Notes: generated by a model from the sequence alone, not told the origin. Shown: positions 24,463-37,876, counted from the stretch's first letter. The stretch: 64,000 nucleotides of DNA from Sipunculus nudus (GCA_026874595.1 CM049308.1:14031501-14095500), one strand, 5' to 3'. Translations and numbers: made by a program.

Positions 24463-25507
24463 ACTAGAAAAGCCTAATTTAATAAAAAAAAGATCCATGA
24501 TACTTGCTGTAAAAGGCTGTTAATTGTAAAATGCAAGTACCAATGATACATGACAGATACGAGAACACCACATAAAAAGCTCAGGTGAAGGTCCCTATTG
24601 ACAATGATACTCTCTTATTGTACAAAGAACGTAACTTATTCTATGACAATATGGACATACTAAGGATCCAATGATTATCAGTCTGCACAAATAGTTCACA
24701 TCAGGTGATATATAGGTATTATAAGTACCTGTTGCTGTGTTACAAATAATCTACGTAGAGAGAACCATTGATAAGCTTTGAGTTATAAATTAAACTGGTG
24801 TGGCCTTAATATGCCAAGTTACCTTAAATGCGGGGGCATGTAGAGGAAAAGAATTTATGTACAAGAGGTCCGCCTCACTACAGACATAACACAGTGTTAC
24901 CTGTAATTCCCTTGTGTTCTAAGGATACCAAGTACAAGGGCGCAGATATACATGGAGTTACCCATGGATTATGGTTACAAAAATGATATCTTCACCTATA
25001 GCTAGTTCTCTGTACCTGGTGTTTGAGTTGGTTAAACTTTGGAGTAACAGTTGGTCTATTGTGTAAAAACAATTTTCATAGCTGGCGGCTTCATATTGCT
25101 GTGGATATAATACGGACTGCGGCAAAGGGTGATGTAGATCCCATACCCTGCAGGCCTGAAGCTGAATGAACATCTGAGAATTCAATCCAGAGAGAACCAG
25201 GTCTGAATCGTTGGCTTATTAATACAGAACCTCAGCTGAGTTTCAAGTATCAAGATATGTCGAACGTAGTAGTAGACAAGGCCTGGTAGAGCTACAGTCA
25301 GGATAAATATATGTTGTATTGCCGACAAGCAGAACTTGGACTGATTCCAAAGAAATACTCATATGAAGCTGTTCTGCTAGTCTGATGCTGCGTACTGCTA
25401 ATCTCACAGGACAGTCAGTCACTAGTCTGGAATTTACTCATTTATTGTGATATTGTACATATATTACTAATTGATCCTAATTGGATTTATCATCAATTTA
25501 TAAAGTG

Positions 25508-25517
25508 ATGGAAAAAG
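25508..25517 (+). CDS. synaptotagmin-14/16-like gene, first coding exon
   Basis: Start codon ATG followed by GAA AAA G, then a strong donor GTAAGT from 25518. It encodes M-E-K and leaves one base (G), so it ends in phase 1. The transmembrane exon at 40643 begins with TA in phase 1 and G+TA makes Val, giving M-E-K-V-P-T-E-A-Y-A-F at the joined start. From memory, vertebrate synaptotagmin-14 has a K-V-S-P-E-A segment just before its membrane anchor, which fits this junction. The 5' UTR and transcription start are not defined; ~24.8-25.5 kb is somewhat richer in CG than its surroundings and may hold the untranslated part. The next intron is 15,125 bp. The exon is inferred from phase and splice signal only, because three codons are too short for any similarity test. 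Confidence 0.6.
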
Positions 25518-25848
25518 GTAAGTGTATGATTTTTTTACCATTACAGTACCATCAGAACTTTGTATTTACAAGTAATATGATCTAATATGTACTGTAGCAG
25601 ATATATATTTATTTATATTTTTCAGATATGGGATTTATCCTAAATAAGATATAAAGAAAACACATTTAAGTTTTTCTTTATGCAGTACTGTTAAACACTA
25701 TATTTTTAGATATACAAGGGCAGGCACAAATTAAATTTAATTTGATAAACTAATCAAATTATTTCGTTAAGGATGGAAGATGGATAGTCAGTTATATTAT
25801 TATTTTATCTGTCTGTGATAACTTACATGCAGATATACTTTTCAGTTT

Positions 25849-26285
25849 TTAGCTAAGCTGACTAGAAGTCATCTGAGCTTCAGTCATAGTCCTTTGTCTA
25901 TTCGGCGTGTTTTGAAACCTATAGACCTATGAATACATAATTCTGCATATAGTTAGATGTCCCTAAGTTCTCTTAAAAACCTGAAACTGTGTCAATTTGA
26001 TAAAAAAAATGTGTATTATTATTCTTCAGCTCATGTCCGTTATTCTGTAATTTGCAAGGTTTCATATCTTCCCTATGTTCCCAGTGGATATATTTACATG
26101 CATGTAACAGTCACTTGTTGAAATACTGAAACTATACTAATACATGTTCATGATCATGAGAGACTCTTATATCTTTTATGTGGCCCAATGCCATAAAAGT
26201 GCATAGAAAACACAGCCACTAGGATTTTCTACGAATTTTTTCAGAATCAATTTCAGCTGAGCACCGTGACCCAAAGGGTCAAATT
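25849..26285 (+). mobile_element. short, diverged copy of the 61826 element
   Basis: Left hairpin AGCTAAGCTGACTAGAAGTC...GAGCT, leader GTGTTTTGAAACCTATAGAC and TTAGATGTCCCTAAG, and right end CAGCTGAGCACCGTGACCCA match the long copy at 61826-63716. The microsatellite is lost. It lies in the first intron of the synaptotagmin-like gene, shortly after exon 1. Confidence 0.6.
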
Positions 26286-26689
26286 ATTATATAACCTTCA
26301 TAAAACTAGAATATTTTATTTTTATATAAATGACTCACAGGTGTACTTATACAATCAAATATGTTTATGAATTAAAATCATTTTAAGTGTGATGAAATGC
26401 TATGGAATATAGTTAAATTATTTAAATAAAACAGGTACTTTGTAACATTGTCAAATGAAAAGGCTTTCATGTCAATTTAAGCCAACAAACAATTTGCAAG
26501 CAGAGTCGAGCCACGTAACTCGGCTTACTACTACAGTCAGCTGTCTTTTTTGTCTGAGCCAGCCTCATTTGTGTGGCTAATATGGCTCAGGGCTCTAGCC
26601 AGAAGGTTTGTAAATTATTTTGTTTTATTGTAATGTGAATATGTTCACTTCATCCTCCTTAGATTACTGGTGCTGTGGCCTTATTTTTT

Positions 26690-28347
26690 AAAAACAATTC
26701 ATCTGGACAAATCTATTAGGCTGGGAGAAAATCATGATGGAATTTGTCATTGTGGAAGAGAAGAATATGTGACCTCTGATCTTTCTGGCGATCTTCACCA
26801 TTTTGTCTGTAATGAAAATGTGTTTATCATAGACTTAATGGAGATCATTCTGTTGTCACAGATGTCTTTGCATCTATTGCAAGTAGTAAATTATTTTTAT
26901 TTTTTTTTATTTTTTAGGGTTTAAGTTAAATAAACACCTCTCACCTTAGTGAGCACGATTTTGTCCTTGCAGTTAACTGATGAACTTCTTGATATGGGTA
27001 CAGGATCAGTTGGTTTTCAGATTTCTTGAGATTTTTTTGGTGTTGTCCCATGGTATTCTTTTAGTGTCCAGGTATGAGATAGTTCAGGTGTCATATCATG
27101 ACAAGGTGGAAAAGGTGCTGGTCTTAGAAACTACAGTTAAAGTGCTCATGTTCAAAGAATATTTCATTTTCTGGTGAATATACATACTTTTATCCTCATC
27201 TTCAGCTGTTGATAGAATATCCACAGTTTCTGGAACTGATGTTTACTTTCTGTAAGAGTGCAAGGTTACGGTATGCCATTTATAGGAAAAGTGTAATAAA
27301 TTATAGAGTTGAAGTCACATCAAGTCTCTTCTTAAGTGACTGCATTGTCCACCTTTCAGTAAAAAATTATAAGTGATAAGAGTCAGTGTCAATTCCTGTC
27401 CTTGTTGAGTCAGTCTATTTCCCAGGGCATTGATACCTGGTGTTTTCCTAAAAATATAAACATAGGGTTATCTAACTCTTTAAGTTGGCAGAGAATTAGT
27501 TATTTTTTTTACTCAAACTGTATGATATTCACCTCTTTGAAGATTTCCATAAGGCAGGTATGTCAGAATCATTGCTTTTCTCTGGACAGCCAGTTGTGGA
27601 CGCCATTGTTTGACCTGCTTTGTTCAGCTGACTTCTTCAAACTGACTGACCAGTAATGCTCATGTTTGTTGCTGACTCCTAAGGAACATCAGATGGTAGT
27701 GGTAATTGGTATGTCTACCAATTATGTCTACCAATCCTCATCTTGTGTCTCTCTCACTCTGTGTTTCAAGTAAACACAAACAAAATAAACTTGTAAAAGT
27801 AGCTCTCTGTCTTAGTTAAGCATGCTTTTTCCCTATTGGATGGCAGTGTTGCAGATTTTTCTTTGCTGATCTTCCACACAATCTATGGCCTTGCTTCTTC
27901 TTCAAGGCAACCATCCATTTTATTAGACTAGCTGGAGTAGTTGGATGTTGTGGCATTAATGTGAGATAAATGACATGATCAAAGGTACTGTAGATAAGAA
28001 AGTTGAGATGGGCAGCATTTCCACAGATTAAGCTGTCATTATACAATACCTGGAATTGTAATTGTAAAGTTTCTTCCAAGTTCCTTTTCTAAGGTATCAG
28101 GTGGCCAGTGTGGATCCTGCAGCTTTAAATTGTTCATAATGATACACATTTTCTTTACCCCTGTCACCCTCTTCATGAGTACAGCTGTATGTTCTACATC
28201 AGTGTGTACTGCAACGTTTGGGTTCAATATCAGTCCATAGTTTGTTTGGTCTTCCCATAGTTCTGCTAAACAAAAGCAGCATCTGCATAGTGGCCAATAA
28301 TCAATGCATATGTCAATCGTTTCAAATGTACAGTATGCAAGGACCAT
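26690..28347 (-). pseudogene. decayed protein-coding region, family not recognised
   Basis: On the minus strand, protein-like sequence continues for ~1.6 kb despite stops and frame changes. The best part (28347-27816) reads LKLQDPHWPPDTLEKELGRN, then after a small frame change YNDSLICGNAAHLNFLIYST and QHPTTPASLIKWMVALKKKQ. Downstream (27660-26690) the frame contains many in-frame TAA and TGA codons, several where Gln (CAA) or Arg (CGA) would fit, in coding-like sequence such as LDNPMFIFLGKHQVSMPWEI and KNTMGQHQKNLKKSENQLIL. No introns are apparent, so it could be a retrocopy or an old transposon gene. A 112-codon minus frame at 28520-28858 may be its upstream part. I could not name the protein. 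Confidence 0.4.
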
Positions 28348-29362
28348 TGCTGCGTCATATATTTATGATGTAGGATAGGCAATCTGCTCTTCTATGGTCA
28401 CACATGGTTCACAGATTGATCTTTTGTTGCGGTAATCCTCATCTGATAAGTTCAGAGGTTCGTCATGTATAGTTTTGATTCTTGAATCTGATACAAAGAT
28501 ACATGATGTGAATATTCAATCAAACAGGAAGATCCAGAACAAAGGGACAATCATTGATTTGGTATCTGTCTGAACTAACATCTGTGGATATGATTTCTGC
28601 AGTGAGGATTGGCATGAGAGAGATCAATAAAGGGGGTTCAGGGTGAAGGAATGTTTGATCTAAACAAGTCACAGAACTTTGCAAAGCTGTGCTCATGAGA
28701 TGTTGTGATGGCATCAGGCAGATAGAGGAGTCCTTTGTTACTTCATTACTTGTTGGAAACTCTTTAGAACCTTGCCAGGTAGATACCTGTAGACATACGT
28801 GAAACAGGATCTGTGCCTTGGAAAATGTTTTGTGTACATGCATACTTGCAGCAGACATTTCTAAAGTATGATGCTTGACGCCAGCAGTAATACTTAGAAA
28901 TATATCTCAAGTAAGTTAAGGATTAAGAAGCAAGAATTTACAACAGGTGGACCAGTTCAAACCTTGTATAGTGGACTTAAATCTGTTGAGTGGAGCTATC
29001 AGCAGGTGGAAAGAATTTTGTCTTCTTATGGTTGAAGAATATGTGGCCAAAAACCAAAGGGAGACATTTAAAAACTTGATGGAAGGGGGTTCACTTAAGG
29101 AGATTCTATGGAAGATGGTGAATCATAAATAAAGTGAAAGGCTTATATAGACAAACAGGGAGGTTTTTACTTTAACAAAGATCCCATCAAGGACCACACG
29201 CAGCTGTAGAAGAAGAGTAGAGTCTGTCGGAAATATATGGCATTACACTTTACATTTTCCAGTATATTGGAAAATAAAAATTGACTGGAATATAAATATA
29301 CACAAACCAACCTGTTCAATTAGGAATCTCTTGAGGCATTGGGACCTTAACTTTTATTCAAG

Positions 29363-29508
29363 TGTTTGAATTTGAGCACGGATTACGTGGACTTCATTTG
29401 GTGTAGAAAGCAAAATGAAGCACATCCATCACAAGTTCAATGTGTCGACACATGTCAAACCTCTAAAACCAGGAACCAGACTGCATCATCACCCCCCTCG
29501 TGTCCCAA
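29363..29508 (+). CDS. candidate coding exon of an unknown gene
   Basis: Acceptor CTTTTATTCAAG, donor GTAAGG, 146 nt, open in one frame: STDYVDFIWCRKQNEAHPSQ followed by a Cys- and Thr-rich stretch (QCVDTCQTSK) ending SSPPSCP plus two bases (AA, phase 2). The composition looks secreted or extracellular. The phase joins correctly to the candidate at 29931. It cannot join the synaptotagmin-like exon 1 in this frame, so it would be a nested gene or a different transcript. The evidence is splice signals and composition only. Confidence 0.3.
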
Positions 29509-29930
29509 GTAAGGAACTACTGTTAAATACAAATATATCATTATGTGTTCTTTCTTATTTACTGGTTCTCCACCAGGAGGAGGAAGAATTTCTAAAGTGG
29601 TGCACTAGTGGTGTGCCAATTAATTGTATCAGTGATTGGTTGTTTTCCTCCTTAGTCAATTAAATTTGTTGCATTTTATCCTCATGCAGTGAAGTTGTAG
29701 AAAGGGATTTAGTTATGCCTCTGTTCCTGTGTCCTTCTGTCCAACCTTCCATTAAGCCAAACCATTTGACCAAAACCTTTCATCTTTCATATATAGCTCA
29801 CCTAAGGAGGTTACAAAAATGGAGACACAACTGCAGGGAGCTCTGTCAGTACTTGTATGTAAGCCATGTGCTACTTGCAATTAAGACATGATAGGAACTT
29901 TAACCCTGCTGTGCACCTTTTGTACTGCAG

Positions 29931-30000
29931 TGTCAAGCACAGAAGCAGCGCAGCCTTTGATATAGCGAGGCTGTCAGATCTTACTGATGCTGTCCGCTGA
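29931..30000 (+). CDS. candidate terminal exon of the same unknown gene
   Basis: Follows a strong acceptor (CACCTTTTGTACTGCAG). Read in phase 2 after the 29363-29508 exon it encodes N-VKHRSSAAFDIARLSDLTDA-VR and stops at TGA (29998-30000). The other two frames close within 12 codons. An AATAAA lies at ~30304. Higher CG content than its surroundings. Confidence 0.3.
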
Positions 30001-30133
30001 AGCTTGTCAGGATGAGAGCGATATATCTAGTAACTAAGCAGTAAATCACAGGAAAAACATTGATCAGAAATATGAATGCACAGATAGTTTGTTTTGTTAA
30101 GAATTATGCACAACAGGTTTCTAAATAACTTAA

Positions 30134-30609
30134 AACATTATACAAAAACTACTTCCTTAAATTAAATGACTCTTCGCATACTGGTATAAATGAAATATGA
30201 CCCAAGGATTTTACACACAGAAAATAGTATAAAACTAATATAAAGCTATTTCTTACTGTAGAAGTTATTGCAAAGTTTAGAACTTGAGCTGCACAGAAAT
30301 TCCAATAAAATCATATTTACAGAATAACTAACTAAGAAACAATGATGAAAACTCCAGTGTGCAATTAAGATAGAGTAATCTAGCTTTGTATCAAATATAA
30401 AGCCAATATACATAATCCTGGCTACTTTATAGAAGAATTAATATGGCCCAACAAACACACACTTGGGGTGACTGTCCAGTAGGCTGACCACATGGTCTTA
30501 CACTAAGGAACAGACTGTCCGAAAGCATGGTTTCACACATTTAAAGTTAACAGTACTACTTGATCATATAAAATTAAACACCATAACTTAATTAAGCTCT
30601 ACCATAATA
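30134..30609 (+). repeat. dispersed ~475-bp repeat, copy 2
   Basis: Second copy of the unit at 13483-13957, ending GAGCTCTACCA/AAGCTCTACCA in both. It lies in intron 1 of the synaptotagmin-like gene. Confidence 0.75.
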
Positions 30610-33029
30610 GGATCTGCCAAGAATTCATATTGCATCTATTTCCTTATGCTATTACACAGTAAAAATAAACATGCACTGGGCACAGTCGGTGGCATGAAAG
30701 AAAAACAGGATGGTTACCAACATTAAAAAAATTCCTTGAATGCAAGTTTTGCATGTGCACAATATTGTACCTTCTGCCGTGCAGGCTCGTTATTAAAACA
30801 CCCACTTGGATTGTACTTGCATATATCAACACAAAACAAAACAATAAGCAAAACAAGTGAAAATTAGACACTGAGCCTGTAAGGTTGGTTTGGTTTTGAT
30901 GTGTTTTACAAAATAATAAACAATTTCAGTACCAAAACAAAGTTTAATCCAACAAACAGAGCACAACTCCTAGAACTGACAGCTAGTGTCCATAAAGTTT
31001 GACAACTAGTGCCTCCAGGTCCGCAACAATCTACTATCCCATACTCATTTGCCAATTGTCATATTTTACACAATTAATGACAACTTCAGTAACTAAAACA
31101 AGTTTAATCCAACAATTGCCTGGCCAACAGAAAGTGGTTACGTCTTACACAACAAGTGCCAGTGTAACAAACAACTGTGTCCTGTAAAAACTGTCTGGAA
31201 ATTAGCAATATCCTTAAGGTTTCTCTTGAAATCCTTTGTATTCAGCCAAAATGAACTGTTATAGTCCATTTCATCACCTGCTGTCCACCTGTTTTTTGTA
31301 GATGATTTACTTAAAAGTTTTATGTTTTTAATTTTTTTCCAAGAAAACAACATATGGAAATGAGAACCTAATATTGCAATTAAGAATTTTACAATAAATC
31401 CCACGTTTATGTTTCACAACAATTTAGTCTCTTTATCATTATCTGGCAGATATGGTGTGTCCTGCCATAATTAGCCATCTTTGTTTTAGCTGGTTATATT
31501 TTTTAGAGTGTTTACATGAGATCATCCAATCAGCAGCTGTTTGTTGAGGCTGTTTTTGCATGTGACTAATGACCTTGACCGATATGTTGTAAAATGTAGA
31601 CTGATTTCTCATATCATCAGAAAATTCTGTTACTCAAATAAGGCACAAGTAAAGAATTTAGATAGACAGGGGATAAAATGGACTATAGCAGAAGAAAATA
31701 TACATTGTGCAAGTGACTAAGTACTTTAAAATATCATAGGGGTCACTGTCACAACTTTTGGTTGTTATGTCAGTGATATAGCAAATTTTATTTACCTTTA
31801 GCCTGTATAAAATAGATCTATGTTCAAATGAAGTTTGATGATGCAGCTATTAAAATGTTATCAGCATCACTTGTATCATGATTGTTCAGTGGATGATATC
31901 AGTATCCACAAATCAATTATATCAATGATTAGTTGTTTTCTTTCATAATTGATAAAATCCATTGCATTTTTGTATAATCATTTGTAAACAATAATGTATG
32001 CACACCCAAAGAAGTCATATTATCCCGATAAAATATTCTAATTCTATCACACTAAACAGCGATTATAGCAGCCATTACCTTGACCATTCAGTGTGCCGGA
32101 TGTACAAGTTGGATTGAATTGAATTGAGGTCAGTTTTTAAGGTATAATTCATTTCAGCAGATTTTAAGGTAAAACAGATGGTATCTAAAATAATCAATTA
32201 ATAACCGATCATCATTCATTTATCTTGCAATTATCGAATATTATCTTTCAATCGATTCCTACAACTAGTATCATAAAATTTGTTGAATCTAAAAGTTAGT
32301 TTTTAAAAAGATTCATTGAAAAACTGAGTAATACTGAATGGTACCTTTATGTTGTATAGGTTGAACAGGTTCAGAATAGTACTATACAAGTCTTTTCTCC
32401 CTCATTTCAAAGGACCTCAAACTTATCTCATTCAATGTTCATGGATAAATTCACAAATTTGGTGGAACTGTAAACATTCAGCTTCATATTTAGGCATTAT
32501 ATTCATAGAGCCAATTATCAATGTATTTCAAGCTGGTCTCTGTACAGAAGAGAGAGAGTGTTGCCCTATTCCTCATTTTGTTAGTAACAAGCTTTCAGTA
32601 GGTGTATTCAAGTCAGGTACATGAATGTCTGAAAATGGTTTTATGTTGTATTGGCTTTTCATCATTCTACTCACCATTGACAGGAGTAAATCCCACTGTC
32701 ACACACATTGAAAGTACAACAAGGTTGGTGTTGACCTGGTTAATGAACATAAATGCTAGAAGGTGCTTAGTAGAGCAGAAAGTCCTCCACTGGGGCTGAA
32801 CAAAAAAGATATCCCTAAACAGGTCAACTTCATCCACTTCTGTTGTGGGGTGTACATGCTTTGTTTGCATCCACTTGACCTTGTAAATGGTTGATACAGG
32901 TCTTCATTTCCTGGCCTTTGAACATTGGTATAGAACAGTGGAATATAAGTGATATATAGCTTCTTTATGATCAAGGAAGATATGACTAAAACAGCTGTGG
33001 CTGATAACGAAATCAACGGACATCTGCAA

Positions 33030-33650
33030 CACAAACCTGTTCCAGGTATTGTAAAAATAGGACAGCTGTCCCACATAGCAATTGCTTATTTAGTAAACAT
33101 GGAACATCTGCCTTGTGTTATAGTAGCTAGTATTGTAAACAAACAATAGCTGCCTCACATGGCAGTGGCTGGAATTGTTAACAAGATAAAGCTGCCTCAC
33201 ATCATATTAGCTGATACTGTAAAAATGGGACAGCTGCCTCACATCATAGTAGCTGGGATTGTAAATTGGGACAGCTGCCTAACATGGCAGTACTTGTATT
33301 GTAAATACGGGACAGCTGTCTCACACAGTGGTAGCTGATATTTTAAACATTTGACAGCTGCATCGCATGGCAATAGCTGGTATTGTAAATATGGGACAGC
33401 TGTGTCATATGGCAGTAGCTGGTATTGTAAATATGGGACGGCGGTGTCATATGGCAGTAGCTGCTGTATTATAAATATGAGACAGCTGTGTCATATGGCA
33501 GTAGCTGGTATTGTAAATATGGGACAGCTGCCTCACATGGCAGTAGCTGGTATTGTAAATATGGGACAGCTGTGTCATATGGCTGTAGCTGGTATTGGAA
33601 ATATGGGACAGCTGCCTCACATGGCAATATCTGGTATTGTGTACTAGGGA
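33030..33650. repeat. 42-bp minisatellite
   Basis: About 14 units of the kind GTAGCTGGTATTGTAAATAT followed by GGGACAGCTG and either CCTCACATGGCA or TGTCATATGGCA. Units near 33360-33640 are nearly identical; those before 33350 are degenerate. 42 is a multiple of three, so both strands show open frames (98 and 95 codons) of repeated YCKYGTAVSYGSS type; these are not taken as genes. Intron 1 of the synaptotagmin-like gene. Confidence 0.9.
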
Positions 33651-34224
33651 AAACCGACTTACACAAGTTCGGTACCAGGCACATATTGCAAACACTGGGC
33701 AGTTGCTTGAGTCTCCACTACATTGACAAATCATGTGTAGAATTTATTTAATTATAAAATATACCTCCAGTTTAACCATGAATTATGGCACACTGTTACA
33801 AATTTTTAAAACTCTCTTCCTCTGATAAATTGTTAACATTCACCCAGGTATATTGTCAAGCATTTTAAAAGTGAATCCACAAGACCAATTTCTCATTCTG
33901 ATTTCAGAGACTATGTACAGGGCTCAAAATTGATGTGAACCTGCTGGCTTTATGCCTGTATATTTTCCGAATTTCCAAATGACATTTGATTTCCAGGTGA
34001 ATTCTTGCCAAACACTCACCAGATATTTAATATGTGGGTCTTTTGTTTCGACCAGTACTCTGAGACAAATTTAATGAGAAGTAAACCTTATGCTGCCCAT
34101 ATTGACAACAAATAATTGACTTCTGGGTCCCAGTGACTTGTAAAATTTAAAAATGACTTGTGTGTATAATATTAGAATTTAGAGGGGGACATTGTTGGTC
34201 TGTAAAAAAATCAAATATTGTCTT

Positions 34225-34800
34225 TTACTTTACTGTCAATAACTTGACACTGTCCATGACATGATGCTTTCGTTAACTTGACACAGTCTATAAATTGTAC
34301 TGTCAGTGACTTGACACTGTCCATGACTTTATGGTGTCAGTGACTTGACATTGTCAGTGACTTGATACTGCCCATAACTTGTCACTGTCCATGACATGAT
34401 GCTTTCCATGACTTTACACTGTCCATGACTCGTCATTGTCTATGACTTGGCACTGTCCATGACATGACACTGTCTACAACTTGACACTGTCCCAGACATG
34501 ATGCTGTCCACGACTTGACACTGTCCTTGACTTGTCACTGTCTATGACTTAACGCTGTCCATGTTTTGATGCTCTCTATGATTTGTCACTGTCTATGACT
34601 TGACACCGTCCATGACTTAAAACTGTCCATAACTTTTCATTGTTATGACTTGGCACTGTCCATGACATGATGTTGTCCATGATGTGACACTGTCCATGTC
34701 TTGACACTGTCTATGACTTGACACTGTGAATGACTTTTGGCACTGTCTATAACTTTACTCTTTCCATGACTTGAAGCTTTCCTTGACACAAGCAGCTGCC
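34225..34800. repeat. 17-bp minisatellite
   Basis: About 33 degenerate units of CATGACTTGACACTGTC with variants such as CATGATGCTTT. No coding signal. It lies 600 bp downstream of the 42-bp array in the same intron. Confidence 0.88.
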
Positions 34801-35493
34801 AAACTGAGCCAGGGTAGAGGATATTGATCATGGTGTTCTTGTGGCAGACAGCTGGTACTGGAAGGAGTGCCTAGGGGATCAGCTCCACTAAATAATGCAC
34901 ACAAATAATGCGTTCTTCACATTTGTAATTGAGATAGAACTTGGCAACTACATATATATAGAACTTTGGACGATCTAGTCGTGATGTCACTGTGACATGT
35001 GGGGGTGTTTGGATGTGACAGTGAATGTATTTATAACCAGCAGATTACAGCAAACATACTGGTTGGTTTATGACAAATGAATGAGGTCATAGGGTGAATG
35101 ACTGAAGAAAGACAACATGCTTATAATGATATTCTGTGAACAACTATTTCATCATATGATAGTTGTTATAACAGTATCTTTTTAAAATTACATGTCAGTT
35201 GTTATTTAACAGTGTTTAGATTTATTCCCAAATTAAACTTATGATGCAACTCATAATGGCATATATAACATACATTTGGAAAAATTACTTCAAATAAATG
35301 TTTTAAATTGTGTATGTCTGTGTGTGTCTTTGCATAGACCTAAGGTCCTTTCATATTAACTGAATTAATACAGTATTTATCTAATACCTTCATTATATGC
35401 CAAGTATTAGTGAATTTGCAGCATGTTATGGGTCAGTATGAAATTCCATCTAGGTGTATCTTGGTATGATACATGGACAGCATCTGTCTGTCT

Positions 35494-35545
35494 TACCATC
35501 CATCCATCTTATCCATCCCATCCATCCCTCCATGCAGCCATCCAT
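35494..35545. repeat. CATC/CCAT microsatellite
   Basis: Interrupted CCAT repeats (CATCCATCCATCTTATCC...). The flanks (GAAATTCCATCTAGG, TTTCATGAAACTAAAG) have the style of the pearl-like leaders and cores, but no ends were found. Confidence 0.6.
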
Positions 35546-37876
35546 GTATGTTGCAATGATAACCCACCAGGAATTTTATGGATTTTCATGAAACTAAAGT
35601 GTTATGAACATGAACACTTCCAAGGTACATCACACCTGATCATGACACTTTACACAATATTTGCATATTTAATGAGGTCACAGGTCATCAGACCACTAGT
35701 TAGCTGTCTTATTACATCTGGTGTGTTCTTTGGTCATTTTGCTGTGTGTAAAAGAGATACAGAATTAAATTTAATGTAAATTTATTGTAAAGGTCAATCA
35801 TTCTGAGATACCTCCTTCATGGCTTGACTGACATTTTACCACTCAGCATAATAAAGAAGAAAATAGGTGGTAAAAATCCCCGGAGTGCATTCTTGCTGTC
35901 ACTATGGATGGGTTTATTACCATCTCCCCCTTACATAGCTGTAGCATTCACTTGTTCTCAATGTTGTGAGAGTGGAACAAGATAGATTATCATGATAATT
36001 AAATTAAAATTTAATTGGTAATAGGAAGGCTGATGGATTATTAATGTATAAGAAATAAAAAATCTCATTATATTCCATAATAAAATGATTTATCTCTTGA
36101 GAATGAAATTCCATATTTGGCCATTTTTCACCTTATTGTTGCATTAATTACCTGTATAGGTAGTTTAATCAAATCCTGACAACTTAAAGAGTCCAGTTGA
36201 AAAATATATAAACAGTTGAACCTGTTAAACCAGGGACATACATTGTCTGTAGTCAGCCTGTGTTTTTGTTTCTGTTTCTTTTCTAAACCATTCCTTTCAT
36301 TTGACAGCCTGAATATGTGTTGTATAACAAATGTCTCATTCACTTCTCTTGATGGGAAATGAATACCTCTGTCTTGAGACATGTATGGTTTTGATGAAAA
36401 GATCAAAGCTGCTTTGTTGCTTCCTCAGGTTGTGACCTCCAGTTTAAGGCAGCAATATTGCTACAAACACTGCAGCCTACATAAGTTACATATTATATAT
36501 TTACCAGGGATTTCAGGAACATGGAGATAAGCATCTGTGACTCAAGAAATATCTTTTTGACACCCTGTACTGGTTGTCCAAGCGTCCACTCTGACGTGCA
36601 AATATCTGGTTGTAGGACTAAGGTCAAAGCTTGCTCTTCAAGCTGTCACTTACTATTGCTGACTAACTCAAATGAACCATTCAGTTGTGTTAACAATACA
36701 CTAATAACTGGCCTTCCCATTTCACTTTAATCAAATAATCAGATAATGACATTTTATATAACTGTATAATAATATGATAATGACATGAAATTATAAACAT
36801 GATTTAATATTCCACAGCCTTTCCAAAATTTGACACTTGATCCCCTCTCCGTTGGATGCTCAAAAATAAATCTGACTATCCAAGATTTTCATCTGTGCTT
36901 CCCAACCACTCCAGTTTTTCTCTCTATTGAAATCCCAGTGGTTCATCATTGTTCCTCAGGCTGAAGAGAAATACCACTTTTTAATTTCTCTGTCAAGAAG
37001 AATGATGTTATGTTCTCATGATTGTCTGTTAGCAGGTATACTGAACAAGTATATAAGTAGTGATAAGATTTTCATAAAATTGTAGTCTGTTCCACTACCC
37101 CTGTCCACTTGCTTTTCACAACTTTTTAAATAAGGACATACTGACCAAACAGAATTTGAGAGAAAGAATAAAATGCATAATTTTTAGTATCATACAGGTC
37201 TGCTTATGGTGGAAATATTATTCACTTTACAGCCTGGTAAACCTGTCTGTTATAAATACATGGATCTGTGATTTATTTCATTAATGACCATTGTTTATCA
37301 TTCACAGAATAGGTTTTAATGTGTGTGTAATGTGAGAGTGAAGTACTGCACAAGAAGAATGCAAGCAACATTGTAAAAAGGGATTGACAGCTCTTGATTT
37401 TTGGTTTTGTAGTTGTGGGTACCTCCATGATGATCTCATTTCTGTTTCCTGTAATGTCCATTTGATAAAGATTATGGAAAGATGTCACCTCGTAAGTTGT
37501 CATTGTATTCCATTTTAAATTGTTTATAGGAAATTTAAATTGTTTGAGTTATTATCTTTTCAGCAGTTTATTATGCATTTTCATCTTTCTCTCCTTGTTT
37601 CCAAATATTTGTGGTTTATTTGCCTTACAAAAAAAAATTATTACGGTATTTAAAAAGAAACCTGAGGTGGACAGGGCTAGTGAATGGGATACATGTGAGA
37701 AAACTAGTCTTAGCATCATGATGAATTCTCTTCATTTTGGAGTTTAATCTGGATATTGATCAAGGTTAGTTTCTTGTCCCTCTTAAGACTGCCTCTACCA
37801 ATCCCCAATTTTATCACCTACTGCCAAACTGGGAAAGAATCTCATGAAATCACCAAATCCTTTCATTTGCTTATAG

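Larger units (their letters stand above)
20991..25507. other. no confident gene; upstream of exon 1
   Basis: AT-rich. 21573-21785 is open on both strands with a good + donor (TTTTG|GTAAGT) and a 64-codon minus frame, but neither could be tied to a gene. The last ~600 bases probably include the promoter and 5' UTR of the synaptotagmin-like gene; no TATA box was assigned. Confidence 0.45.

Noticed and set aside
33351-33751. Repeat-protein frames on both strands (YCKYGTAVSYGS type)
   Set aside because: Artefact of the 42-bp minisatellite.
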